The notes under the pieces were generated by a model. It was not told the origin of the DNA and did no database searches. It saw nothing but the letters and a program-made list of their open reading frames with translations. Made by a program: the position numbers and the translations under genes. From Pseudomonadota bacterium (GTDB lineage Bacteria; Pseudomonadota; Gammaproteobacteria; Steroidobacterales; Steroidobacteraceae), in assembly GCA_037200975.1 (NCBI GenBank), contig JBBCGI010000001.1:1426001-1490000 (forward strand): a stretch of 64,000 bases of DNA, in the 5' to 3' direction. Below, piece after piece: positions 35,564 to 44,766 of this stretch. The first letter of the stretch is position 1, and each line of letters begins with the position of its first letter.

Positions 35564-37726
35564 TCAGTCGCCAATCGCGATGGCTTCGAAAGCTCCCACC
35601 GGCGGCAGATCGAACCACAGACGGTCGGGATCACCCGCGCGACTCACACCTTTGATCGACTGCCCCGCAACCAGCGCGGCGGCGGACTGCGAAGGCGACG
35701 ACACGATGCCGATACTCAGACCGTGGAGGTCCGGCGGCGTGTCGTAACGGCCGTTGCGTTGCCCGGCGTAGTTGATGACATGCACGAGCAAGGATTTCTC
35801 GCCGCGGCGTTGAACCGCGAGCTCGACCGGTCCGGTGCCGGTGAGTGTCACGCGCTGCGCCGGCGCGTACTTCGCGATGAGCCCCGCGAGCAATTGCTGG
35901 TGGATAGGCAACCCGTCGCGGTAGTAATGCCAGTCGATGAGCCACGGAATGTGCACGGCGTGGCCTTTGCCATGCGCAAGATGCGCCACGCCCGGGCTGG
36001 TGCGCACAGTTGTGCCCGGCACTACATAACTGAATTCAGGCGGACCAAAGCGCTGGTCGGGAGCGAACGGAATGAGGTTGTCAGCCCCTGCCTTCGACGT
36101 GCCCCCGAAGTAGTACGCATCGATCGGCACCTTTCCTTTCGCGAACTCGAATTGGCTCTTCGCGGCATCGAGCGTCCAACCGGCAACCTTCTCCGGTGTC
36201 CCGTATTTCTCGAAAGGAAATGAAGCCAGAGGAATGCGCTCGAGGGCCTTGCCCTCCGCATCGAATCCCCCGGTCATGCCGGTCGAAATGAGCAGGCCGC
36301 CCTGCGCCACGAATTGGTCGAGTGCCGCCGCTTCGCGCTCGGGAAGGCACAACACGTGGGGCGCGAAGATGACATCGAAGTTCTCGTTCAACGACACGGT
36401 GCCGTCGGCCACCCGCTCGCTGCTGACGGCCTGGAACGCGATGCGCGAATCGACGAGCGCGCTGATGGCGCCACGGACCTCACCATTGCGGTATTGCGCG
36501 AACGGAGTCGCCGCGCCGTAGCGCTGCGTCACGCGCGATTCATAGATTCCCACGCGCGCGGCCGGATTGAGGCCGGTGTAGAAGCGCGTATTGGCCGCTT
36601 CCCACTTGAACAGCGCGGACAAGGGCGGCAGGTAACTCGGGTCGTCCTGATCCGCCAGTGAACCCATGAGATACAGGTCGAGCTTGCCGCCGTGGGCAAG
36701 CATCTGTGCGAAACGATTGATGTGGTAGTCGGATGTCTCGGTGACCTGCCGCCACGGATAGTCGACGTGAGTCGTCGAGGTGGCCGAAAAGGGCTTGCCT
36801 GGATTGCGCGCCTTCGCGCCGCGCAACTGCTCGCCGGACTGGTACTGCCACTCGGGCGCAGGTCGTGCCACGCGCCGCTGCAATTCGCCGCGGCCCACGT
36901 GCTCGTATTCTTCATGGCGGAAGATCGGAACGCCGGGAATGAGCTCCGCGGCGAGCTTGTCCATCTTCGCGTTGATTCCCGCGGTGACCCGCTCCTGGTA
37001 CTCGAGATACTTGCGCCAGTTGGGATCCGTGAACCCTTCCTTGGTGGGTAGTTCGAGGCCGAACATCGCGCGGAATTCCCGCCGGCAGTTCTCACACACG
37101 CAGCTGCCGCGATCGATGCCGGCGTAGTCGTTCTGTCCGAAACCCACGCCGTTGAAGAACACGCCATCGGGCTTGTACTGCTTGAGCGCTTCACGAAGGA
37201 TCTGCAGCGCGTAGTCCTGCAGCCACATGCCGCTCGGGCACGCCTGGTAGGTTCCTTCGTATTCGCGCGGCGTGCCGTTGCGATTGACCATGAACCACTC
37301 GGGGTGGTCCTTGTAGACAAGCCCCATGCCTTTCGACGTGTCGAACCGCCCTAGATAGGCGAGATTCTCGGCGTGCGCGGCTTCGATCATCGCCTTGACG
37401 AAGTCCCCTTTGAGATACGGATTGCGGTGGTGGTATTTCAGCTTCGTCGGATAGAAAGCGATGATGCCGCCGATGTTCGACACGATGGCAGTGCCGCCGA
37501 ACTCCCGCACCGCGCGCGCGATCTCTTTCGGATTCTCGAGGATGTCGATCTCGCGCAGGTTCGTCTGCACGATGCGGTAGTCGCGCGTCCACCAGCGGCG
37601 CGGGTCGAATTTGCCCGGCACTCCGGGAGAAGTCTGTGCGAGCGCATCGAAGGCACCGCCGGTCACCGACAGGCCGGCCATGGACATCGCCTGCAGGACG
37701 CCGCGGCGTGTGAACAGATCACTCAT
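35564..37726 (-). CDS. Exported glycoside hydrolase-like protein with beta-galactosidase trimerisation-like domain
   Basis: A 720-residue protein with a Tat-like leader (FTRRGVLQAMSMAGLS). Residues ~45-370 look like a TIM barrel of the GH29/GH42-like alpha-amylase superfamily: DGVFFNGVGFGQNDY around residue 197 and CVCENCRREFRAMFG, a Cys cluster that in GH42-like enzymes binds zinc. Residues ~395-590 resemble the glutamine-amidotransferase-like trimerisation domain (NFDVIFAPHVLCLPEREAAA, FVAQGGLLISTGMTGG). It ends in a beta-sandwich. It is the last gene of the operon with a TonB receptor, so a glycan or glycoside is the likely substrate. Exact family and active residues are not certain. Confidence 0.68.
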   Translation of the reverse strand: MSDLFTRRGVLQAMSMAGLSVTGGAFDALAQTSPGVPGKFDPRRWWTRDYRIVQTNLREIDILENPKEIARAVREFGGTAIVSNIGGIIAFYPTKLKYHHRNPYLKGDFVKAMIEAAHAENLAYLGRFDTSKGMGLVYKDHPEWFMVNRNGTPREYEGTYQACPSGMWLQDYALQILREALKQYKPDGVFFNGVGFGQNDYAGIDRGSCVCENCRREFRAMFGLELPTKEGFTDPNWRKYLEYQERVTAGINAKMDKLAAELIPGVPIFRHEEYEHVGRGELQRRVARPAPEWQYQSGEQLRGAKARNPGKPFSATSTTHVDYPWRQVTETSDYHINRFAQMLAHGGKLDLYLMGSLADQDDPSYLPPLSALFKWEAANTRFYTGLNPAARVGIYESRVTQRYGAATPFAQYRNGEVRGAISALVDSRIAFQAVSSERVADGTVSLNENFDVIFAPHVLCLPEREAAALDQFVAQGGLLISTGMTGGFDAEGKALERIPLASFPFEKYGTPEKVAGWTLDAAKSQFEFAKGKVPIDAYYFGGTSKAGADNLIPFAPDQRFGPPEFSYVVPGTTVRTSPGVAHLAHGKGHAVHIPWLIDWHYYRDGLPIHQQLLAGLIAKYAPAQRVTLTGTGPVELAVQRRGEKSLLVHVINYAGQRNGRYDTPPDLHGLSIGIVSSPSQSAAALVAGQSIKGVSRAGDPDRLWFDLPPVGAFEAIAIGD

Positions 37727-37747
37727 GACTTTCCCCTCGTTTCTTGT

Positions 37748-38638
37748 TTATTTGCCGGCGGCGACTTCGATGCCAGCCAGTTTTTCGAGCGCGCGCACCA
37801 TCGCCGAGTGGTCCCAGTCCGCGCCGCCCTGCGCAACGCAGCCGCTGAACAACTGCTGCGTGGCTGCCGTGTTCGGCAGCGCCATTCCCAATGAGCGTGC
37901 GCTGTTGAGCGCAAGATTCAGATCTTTCTGATGCAGGGAGATGCGGAAGCCAGGCGCGAAAGTCCGGTCGATCATCCGCTTGCCATGCACCTCGAGAACG
38001 CGCGACGCGGCGAACCCGCCCAGCAACGCTTCGCGCACCTTGCCCGGATCCACGCCCGCCTTGGTGGCGAACAGCAGCGCTTCGGCGACCGCTTCGATGT
38101 TCAATGCGACGATGATCTGGTTGGCGACTTTCGCCACCTGCCCCGCACCGACCTCACCCACGCGCGTGATGTTCTTGCCCATCAGTGCGAACAGCGGTTT
38201 GACCCGTTCGAACACCGCGCTGTCGGCGCCGCACATGATGGTGAGCGACGCGGCCTTCGCGCCCACTTCACCACCCGACACGGGCGCGTCCACGTAGTCG
38301 CATCCGAGGTCCGCAATTCTTGCGGCGAAACCGCGCGTTGCGATGGGATCGATGGAACTCATGTCGATGACGCAGGTACCGCGGCGCAAACCCTCCGCCA
38401 CGCCGCCCGCGCCAAATAGCGCGCTTTCGACATCCGGCGTGTCGGGCAACATCAGGATGACCACGTCCGCCATGGCAGCCAGCACCGCCGCCGACGCACA
38501 GACCTGTGCGCCGGCGGCGATCAGCTCCTCGGGCAGTTTCGAGCGATGCGCAACGAGGAGGAGTTCGTTGCCGCCCGCCTGAAGGTGCCCGGCCATCGGT
38601 CGGCCCATGATCCCCGTGCCTACGAAGCCGATCTTCAT
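37748..38638 (-). CDS. NAD(P)-dependent beta-hydroxyacid dehydrogenase, tartronate semialdehyde reductase-like
   Basis: A 296-residue cytoplasmic enzyme of the GarR/GlxR/MmsB family. The N-terminal Rossmann motif is GFVGTGIMGRPMAGHL, followed by VILMLPDTPDVE, the substrate-binding DAPVSGGEVGAKAASLTIM and the catalytic-lysine helix GAGQVAKVANQIIVALN. The last helices carry FRISLHQKDLNLAL. Family members reduce tartronate semialdehyde to glycerate or oxidise 3-hydroxyisobutyrate. The nearby glycerate 2-kinase favours the first. It is 14 bp downstream of the D-2-hydroxyacid dehydrogenase and 21 bp upstream of the hydrolase gene. Confidence 0.88.
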   Translation of the reverse strand: MKIGFVGTGIMGRPMAGHLQAGGNELLLVAHRSKLPEELIAAGAQVCASAAVLAAMADVVILMLPDTPDVESALFGAGGVAEGLRRGTCVIDMSSIDPIATRGFAARIADLGCDYVDAPVSGGEVGAKAASLTIMCGADSAVFERVKPLFALMGKNITRVGEVGAGQVAKVANQIIVALNIEAVAEALLFATKAGVDPGKVREALLGGFAASRVLEVHGKRMIDRTFAPGFRISLHQKDLNLALNSARSLGMALPNTAATQQLFSGCVAQGGADWDHSAMVRALEKLAGIEVAAGK

Positions 38639-38652
38639 CGTGAACCTTCTTT

Positions 38653-39948
38653 TTAGTAGCCGACCTTCGTGTCGACGATCGAATAAATCTGCTCGCCGGC
38701 GATATAGCGACGCACGTTTTCACGCATGACCGCCCACGCCTCGATGGTTTCGTTGCCGAGTCTCTCGACGCCGTCGTCCGCGCCGCTGAAGTGCGCGGAC
38801 ATGTGCGGCGTGATGATGATGTTAGGTGCGTGCCACAGAGGATCGCCCTTCTGCAACGGCTCCGGGTCGGTCACGTCGAGTCCGGCACCACCCACTTGAC
38901 CTGACTTGAGTGCGGCGACCAGAGCGGCGCTATCGACGAGACCGCCGCGGGCCACGTTGATGAACAACGCACCCTTCTTCATGCGGCCGAACATGTCGGC
39001 ATTGAAAAGTTTCCTCGTCTGATCGGTCAAAGGCACCGCCGCAACCACGACATCGGCCTTGCCGATCAGATCGGGTAGTTCGTTGGCGAGCCCGACATAG
39101 TCGACGAAGTCCGGTTTTTCGCGGCTCGAGTTCCGCGTGCCGATGATTTTCATGTCGAACTTGTGCGCAACCTTCGCCACATCGGTGCCCAGCCCGCCGA
39201 GGCCCACGACCAACATGGTCTGCCCCTGGGGGAATCTCAACCGATAGGGTGTCGGAACGAACTGCTCGGCATCGTTCATGCGCACGTACAAGTCCAGACC
39301 GCGCTGCAGAGCCAGCATCATGGCGATGGCATGTGTGGCGATGGGCCCGCCGTACGCTCTCTTCTGGTTCGCCATGATGACGTCGCCATCGAGCAATCGC
39401 TTCGGCACGTCACCCGTAAAGCAGCCTTCCACTCCAACGTGGGAGGACTGGATGAATTGCAGCTTCTTTTCAGCGGCGAGCAGGTCTTTGGAACACGAGC
39501 CGCCTATCTGTATGTCGACGTCGGCCACTTGTGCGAGAAATTCCTTCGTCAAAGGTCTTGGCGCGCCCCGATCCACGACGATGATCTTCAGATCCGGCGC
39601 TGCCGTGCGCAGCCACGGAATCCACTGCGGCGATCGCTCCGCAAAGACAATCGCTTTTTTCGGCTTGCGCCAGCCCTTGACCATCTCGCGCACCGGTTTC
39701 TCGGTGAGCGTGAGGCCCAGGCGCTGGATGAGGGCCGCCACTTCCTCGTCCGTCATGGTCAACGGACCGGTGTAAGGCGGAGCAGCCGCAGCGGCATCGT
39801 CCTCGGCCGCGGACACTACGCCTGGACTCGCGAGCGGAAATGCGCAGGCGACGACGAGGACCATCCGTGACAGCGCCGTCGACCAACGCCCGGCGAGGGG
39901 GCTGGCCATCCGCTGCACGCCTTTCTCGAGTTTTCGCTCACCGATCAT
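38653..39948 (-). CDS. D-2-hydroxyacid dehydrogenase with predicted signal peptide
   Basis: A 431-residue member of the D-isomer-specific 2-hydroxyacid dehydrogenase family. The NAD domain has LVVGLGGLGTDVAKVAHKFD, the VPLTDQTRKLFNADMFGRMK block, FINVARGGLVDSAALVAAL (Arg of the active site) and the C-terminal IITPHMSAHFSG (catalytic His). Unexpectedly the protein begins with a long leader whose hydrophobic part ends PGVVSAAEDD, predicting export. The start is supported by AGGAG eight bases before ATG 39948. The body starts only at about residue 60, so the leader is a true extension. It sits between a TonB receptor gene (29 bp upstream) and a semialdehyde reductase gene. Confidence 0.85.
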   Translation of the reverse strand: MIGERKLEKGVQRMASPLAGRWSTALSRMVLVVACAFPLASPGVVSAAEDDAAAAAPPYTGPLTMTDEEVAALIQRLGLTLTEKPVREMVKGWRKPKKAIVFAERSPQWIPWLRTAAPDLKIIVVDRGAPRPLTKEFLAQVADVDIQIGGSCSKDLLAAEKKLQFIQSSHVGVEGCFTGDVPKRLLDGDVIMANQKRAYGGPIATHAIAMMLALQRGLDLYVRMNDAEQFVPTPYRLRFPQGQTMLVVGLGGLGTDVAKVAHKFDMKIIGTRNSSREKPDFVDYVGLANELPDLIGKADVVVAAVPLTDQTRKLFNADMFGRMKKGALFINVARGGLVDSAALVAALKSGQVGGAGLDVTDPEPLQKGDPLWHAPNIIITPHMSAHFSGADDGVERLGNETIEAWAVMRENVRRYIAGEQIYSIVDTKVGY

Positions 39949-39977
39949 GATTGATCTCCTGTGGAATGCAGTGGATG

Positions 39978-42908
39978 TCAGAACTTGGCGCGCACGCCGA
40001 GCGTGTAGTAGCGGCCGACCACGTCGTAGATAGACCGGAAGGTCGCGATCGGCAGGCCCGGGTTGGCGCTGAGCGGCACGAGCGGATAATCCTTGTCGAA
40101 CAGGTTGTTGATCGTCGTGTACACCTGCAACGCCGGTCCACTGCCAGGGTGCAATTCCATGCTGAGACTCAGGTCGGTGTAGGCGATCGACGGAATGTCG
40201 TTCTCCGCGTACACGAACAGATGCGATCTCTTGTAGCTGCCGATGTAGCGCTCCTGCGCACTCACCGTGAACCCACCGCGGGTGTAGTTGAGATCGAGAT
40301 TACCGCGCCACTTCGGCATCGGGAACGGAATGCCGCCGACATCGGAGAAGTCCGCGACGCCCGCGTATTCGATCGTCGGCGCGGCCGAATTTCCCTGCGT
40401 CGTGTAACTCAACAGACGCGTCCCCAGGATGCGCGCGCTGAACTGGCCACCCGCGAGTTCCGTGCGGAATGAAGTCTCGAGATCGACGCCTTCATTTTGA
40501 ATGCTCGAAACGTTCGTCTGGAAGATATTCACGCGCCGGATCAGGTTCGTGTCGGGGTAGCGGATCACCTGCGCGCACAGCGGGCTCGTGTAGTTGCTGT
40601 TGGCGCACTGGTCGAGCACCTGGATGCTGGTGAACTGGCTCGCGATCGCGTTCTTGATCTTGATGCGGTAGTAGTCGGCAGAGATCGCGAAGCCCGACAG
40701 GAACGTCGGCTGGAACACGATACCGCCCGTGAAGGTGTTACCGATTTCCGGTTGCAGGTCGGGATTGCCTCGGTTGACCTCGCTGTAGCTGGTCAGCAAG
40801 TTCGTCAACCGGTCGGAGTACGACTGGCCGCGCAGCGATTCACCCGAATACAACTCATAAAGAGTAGGCGCGCGAATGTCGCGCGACAGGGTTGCGCGGA
40901 AGCGCACTCCGCCGCCCGGCTCGTACGTGCTGCCCAGCTTCCAGGTCTTCACCGCACCGCTGGTGCTGTAGTCGGTGTAGCGGAACGCGCCGTTCAGTTC
41001 GAGCGACTTGGCGAGGAATACATCCTTGGCGAGCGGCACGGACACTTCGGTGAACAGCTCCTTGATGTCGTAGCTGCCCTTGGCGAAGCTCACGCTGGTC
41101 CCGTAGATGCGCGTGTCAACCGGCACGCCGCGCAGACCCAACGCCGCGGGATCCAGGGTGACCGCGGTGTCGCTGTTGCTGGTCTGGTCAAGACTCTGGT
41201 TGCGATATTCGGCTCCCACGACGGTCGCGACCGGACCCGCCCATGTCGAGAACGGCTCGCCCGTAACACTGAACTGGACGTCGTGGAGTTCGTTGATCGA
41301 TTCCCACGTCGAGACGCCGAGCACGTAGTCGAGCGCCTCTTGCGTGATCGAGCCGGCGCCGAGCAGGTTGATCGGCACGCAGCCCGGCGCCGTCGTCGGA
41401 TTGGTCAGCGTGACACGGCACACGATCTGGCTGCTGGCCGGATCAACCACCGCATCCAAAGCCGCGTAGTAGCGGATGTTGTTGTTCTGGATCGTCTCGT
41501 TGTTGAAGCGGGTGCGGCCGTAGCTGTACGTGAAGTCCCACTTGAAGCTGCTGTCGCCGAACGAGCCGCTGATGCCGGCGTTCGCGATGAGGGCACGTGT
41601 CCGCTGTTCCACCGGGGAATTCGGATATTCGGGCAGGTTGCGCCCTATCTGGATGCTCGGCGCGGTGCCGAACAGGGCGCGGACAGCGGGATCCAGGAAC
41701 GCGTTTTCCGCGAAGATGCGCGGGCCACCGTTGCCCGTGGAAGAGGAGCTCGAACCCGCGTCCCAGTTCTTCGCGGTGCTGAAGCTCGCCTGCACGAAGG
41801 CTTCCATGTCGTTGCCCAGATCGTAGGACATGCGACCGAAGAACTGGTTGGTGGTCGACGCGGCAACGAGTGTGGAATCGTGCTTGTAGGCATATCCGTC
41901 ACCGCCGAAGCCGAGGCCGGCGCGCCCGGTCGGAACGCCGGGATCGAACGGGCCGACGCTGCCGTCCGGCAGGAATTGCTGGCGGATCAGCGCTGCCGGA
42001 CCCGACGAGATGTATCCACCATCCGACCCCGTGTTGAATTTCACACCCGTCACGTTGCGGAACGGATCGGCCACGGTACCCGCGCCGATCACCGCCCAAT
42101 CTTCGTTCACCAGCTTGCGCGTGGATTTGTCCTTGATGCCATCCGTGTGCGAGGTCTCGGCGCTGAAGGTCAGATGCATCTGGCCGTCGAACAGCGAGCG
42201 GCCATAGGCGGCGCCCGCGCGGTAGGAATCATTGTCGCTGCGCGACGAGATACCGCCCTGCCCCTGCAGCTTCAGCCCTTCGAAATTCTTGTCGATGATG
42301 AAGTTGACGACACCCGAGACAGCGTCCGAGCCGTACGCAGCCGACGCACCGCCGGTGACGACGTCGATGCGCTCGATCAGCATCTGCGGAATCATGTTGG
42401 CATCGGTGCCGCCGGCATTGCCGGTCGGCGGCAGGCGCATGCCGTCCTGAAGCACCAGCACGCGCTGCGGCCCCAGCGAGCGCAGGTTGAGGTAATTGCC
42501 CGTGCGCACACGGTTCGAGGTCGAGTTGCGATCCTGCGAGTTGCTGATCGAGCCCTGGAAGACCGGAATCTGATTGAGCGCGTCGGGCAAGCTGGTCGGC
42601 GCTTTTTGCGCCAGGCTGTCGGCGCTCAACACGGTCACCGGCGTCGGCGCGGTGTAGCCGGCTGCGCGTACCAGGCGAGATCCTGTGACCACGACTTCTT
42701 CCACGTCGCCTTCGGAAGATTCCGCAACAACGGTTGGTGGGGGACTTTGAGATGGTGCGGCCGGGTCGGCATTGGGTGGGGCATCGGCCGCGTGGACGGC
42801 CATGGACAGCGCGCACGTAGTCGCCAGTGCCAAAGTGCGAAGAGCGCGAGCTTTCGATTGGACAACGGCGCGCGTCACGGCGGCCTCGTCAGTAACTGAC
42901 AAAAACAT
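39978..42908 (-). CDS. TonB-dependent outer-membrane receptor (long Oar/IroN-like type)
   Basis: A 976-residue receptor. ATG 42908 has GGGGGAAA upstream; a signal peptide ends near AVHAADAP. A proline-rich linker leads to a TonB-box-like VEEVVVTGSRL, and the plug shows LPDALNQIPVFQGS and MIPQMLIERIDVVTGGASAAY. The barrel region includes FRATLSRDIRAPTLYELYSGES and the C-terminal NLFDKDYPLVP and YYTLGVRAKF ending in an aromatic residue, as in the LPDALNQ-type receptors common in Caulobacter and Xanthomonas relatives. It heads a four-gene operon ending in a glycoside hydrolase-like gene, which suggests glycan uptake. Confidence 0.93.
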   Translation of the reverse strand: MFLSVTDEAAVTRAVVQSKARALRTLALATTCALSMAVHAADAPPNADPAAPSQSPPPTVVAESSEGDVEEVVVTGSRLVRAAGYTAPTPVTVLSADSLAQKAPTSLPDALNQIPVFQGSISNSQDRNSTSNRVRTGNYLNLRSLGPQRVLVLQDGMRLPPTGNAGGTDANMIPQMLIERIDVVTGGASAAYGSDAVSGVVNFIIDKNFEGLKLQGQGGISSRSDNDSYRAGAAYGRSLFDGQMHLTFSAETSHTDGIKDKSTRKLVNEDWAVIGAGTVADPFRNVTGVKFNTGSDGGYISSGPAALIRQQFLPDGSVGPFDPGVPTGRAGLGFGGDGYAYKHDSTLVAASTTNQFFGRMSYDLGNDMEAFVQASFSTAKNWDAGSSSSSTGNGGPRIFAENAFLDPAVRALFGTAPSIQIGRNLPEYPNSPVEQRTRALIANAGISGSFGDSSFKWDFTYSYGRTRFNNETIQNNNIRYYAALDAVVDPASSQIVCRVTLTNPTTAPGCVPINLLGAGSITQEALDYVLGVSTWESINELHDVQFSVTGEPFSTWAGPVATVVGAEYRNQSLDQTSNSDTAVTLDPAALGLRGVPVDTRIYGTSVSFAKGSYDIKELFTEVSVPLAKDVFLAKSLELNGAFRYTDYSTSGAVKTWKLGSTYEPGGGVRFRATLSRDIRAPTLYELYSGESLRGQSYSDRLTNLLTSYSEVNRGNPDLQPEIGNTFTGGIVFQPTFLSGFAISADYYRIKIKNAIASQFTSIQVLDQCANSNYTSPLCAQVIRYPDTNLIRRVNIFQTNVSSIQNEGVDLETSFRTELAGGQFSARILGTRLLSYTTQGNSAAPTIEYAGVADFSDVGGIPFPMPKWRGNLDLNYTRGGFTVSAQERYIGSYKRSHLFVYAENDIPSIAYTDLSLSMELHPGSGPALQVYTTINNLFDKDYPLVPLSANPGLPIATFRSIYDVVGRYYTLGVRAKF

Positions 42909-43443
42909 GATTTTTCCCCCAAAGCGGAGTCTTGCTCCGCGAAATTTTCGACTGATACCCCGAAGGCAGAACAAGTAGCCAGAGATTGGACGCCCGAACC
43001 GGCGGTGCCTGATTTCGCCTGCCCTAGAAGACGAAAGCTGCGTTACGTTCTCTTGGATATTTATTCAAGCCAAACTATGTTGTGGTCAATATATACAGCA
43101 AACTTGCGCCGACGCCCACGAAAAAATGAACGCTGCTGCCGTTCCAGCACGTAAGGGCCGTCTCGAACACCACATATTCATGTGTGTACGCCAAGCGTAT
43201 TCCGCCTCCGGCCGACTCTCGTTGCCTTCCCCGCTTTGCATATCCCGCTCACGTATCGCAAGTTTGGTAAGAATTATTTGCTATATTTATTTCTTGGTCA
43301 ATATTATATCCACATGACGCGCTCGAAACTTCCGCGGCCGGAACTTTGGGGCAAGCAAGGGCGCCAAAGCCCCTAGAATTCCTGGCGCGGATCGCGACGC
43401 GCGTATCGACGGCGAAACCCAAGAACACAACAGCTGGATCGAC
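42909..43443. other. Divergent gene-free region between TonB receptor and transporter pair
   Basis: This 535-bp AT-richer stretch carries no supportable gene. It should hold the promoters for the TonB receptor operon (left) and the transporter pair (right). A decamer TGGTCAATAT occurs twice (about 43085 and 43297), followed by AT-rich bases each time, and could be a regulator site. Confidence 0.5.
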
Positions 43444-44766
43444 ATGAACGACAAATCGCCCAATGGCCTCGCCCGGCTCTTCAAATCGGCCGCCGTCATC
43501 GAACCGTACGAGATGCGCGCCGTGATACTGAGCATGGTGTTTTTCTTTCTGCTGTTCGGCAGCTACTCGATCGTGAAGCCGGTGCGCGACGCAATGGGCA
43601 CCGTGTACGGCATGGCGAACATCCAGGAGCTGTTCACCGGAACCTTCATAGCGAGCTTCCTGTTCGCGCCGCTGTACTCGTGGCTCGCCTCGCGCATCAA
43701 GCTCTCCACGTTCCTGCCCTGCGTGTACGGCTTCGTGAGCTTGAGCATCCTGGTCTTCTATCTGCTGTTCGAATCTGCCGACGGCAAGGATCGCGGCGAA
43801 GCCGCGGCGTTCTACATCTGGGTAAGCACCTTCAACATCCTGATCATCTCGGTGTTCTGGACGTTCATGGCCGACATCTTCTCGCGCACGCAGGCCAAGC
43901 GTCTGTTCGGCTTCGTTGCGGCTGGTGGCACCCTCGGCGGGATCGCAGGGCCCCTCGTCGCCACCGTGCTGGTGAAGTCGGTGGGCAACAACAACCTCAT
44001 GCTCATCTCGGCGCTGGGCTTCGTGCTCACCGCGGTGCTGGTGCGCATGCTCACGGCGGAGAAACGGCGCATGGTCGCCGCGGGGGTCGAAACTCAGAGC
44101 ACGACACTCGACCGGCGTCTGGCGGGTAATCCGTTCGATGGCTTCAAGCTGCTGTTCCGCTCGCCCTATCTACTTCTGCTGGCGCTGTTCCTGCTGCTGA
44201 TGACGTGGATCTCGACGATCGTGTACATCCAGCTCGGGGACCTGATCACCAAAGCCTTCGACAGCCGCGAAGCGCGCACGCAGGCCTACGCCACCATCGA
44301 CTTGGCTGTGAACACGGGGGCGGTGTTCATCCAGCTGTTCGGCACCGGGCGCATCATCTCGCGCTTCGGCGTGACTACCGGCCTGCTGGTGAACCCGGTC
44401 ATCATGGTGGTCGCTTTCGTGGCGGTGCTGCTGTCGCCGGTGCTGATGGTGCTGGGCGGCATCCAGGTGCTGCGGCGCGTGGCGGAGTACGCGGTGGCGA
44501 AGCCCACGCGCGAAATGCTGTTCACGGTGGTGGACCAGGAGAGCAAGTACAAGGCCAAGAACGTCATCGACACCGTGGTGTACCGCTTCGGTGATGTGAG
44601 CTCGGCGTGGGTGAGCTCGTTCATCTTGCCGTTCGGCATCGGCGGCATGGCGATCTTCGGTGCGGTGGTGGCGGCGGTCTGGTTCCCGGTCGCCTGGCTG
44701 CTGGGCAAACGCTACGAGAGCGTGCGGGGCGACGATATCGTTGGCGGGGCTACGAGACACGAGTGA
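43444..44766 (+). CDS. ATP/ADP-translocase (Npt1)-like MFS transporter, first of a tandem pair
   Basis: A 440-residue membrane protein with about 12 helices. Shared blocks with the next gene and with the 15.2-16.8 kb gene are SYSIVKPVRDAMGTVYGMAN in helix 1, WTFMADIFSRTQAKRLFGFV followed by AAGGTLGGIAGPL, LMTWISTIVYIQLGD and DQESKYKAKNVIDTVVYRFGD. The last is a conserved loop of this family. Members are annotated by similarity to parasite nucleotide transporters, but the substrate in free-living bacteria is unknown. Its stop overlaps the next start (GTGA). Confidence 0.8.
   Translation: MNDKSPNGLARLFKSAAVIEPYEMRAVILSMVFFFLLFGSYSIVKPVRDAMGTVYGMANIQELFTGTFIASFLFAPLYSWLASRIKLSTFLPCVYGFVSLSILVFYLLFESADGKDRGEAAAFYIWVSTFNILIISVFWTFMADIFSRTQAKRLFGFVAAGGTLGGIAGPLVATVLVKSVGNNNLMLISALGFVLTAVLVRMLTAEKRRMVAAGVETQSTTLDRRLAGNPFDGFKLLFRSPYLLLLALFLLLMTWISTIVYIQLGDLITKAFDSREARTQAYATIDLAVNTGAVFIQLFGTGRIISRFGVTTGLLVNPVIMVVAFVAVLLSPVLMVLGGIQVLRRVAEYAVAKPTREMLFTVVDQESKYKAKNVIDTVVYRFGDVSSAWVSSFILPFGIGGMAIFGAVVAAVWFPVAWLLGKRYESVRGDDIVGGATRHE

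Noticed and set aside
40497..42899. An 800-codon open frame on the + strand antisense to the long TonB receptor gene
   Set aside because: Its residues are the Arg/Val/Ala/Gly-rich translation expected from the opposite strand of a GC-rich gene. The receptor has complete family motifs, a signal peptide and a ribosome site.
44607..44762. A 52-codon N-terminal extension of the second translocase-like gene
   Set aside because: It runs through the coding sequence of the first gene in another frame and has no family similarity; GTG 44763 fits the coupled junction.
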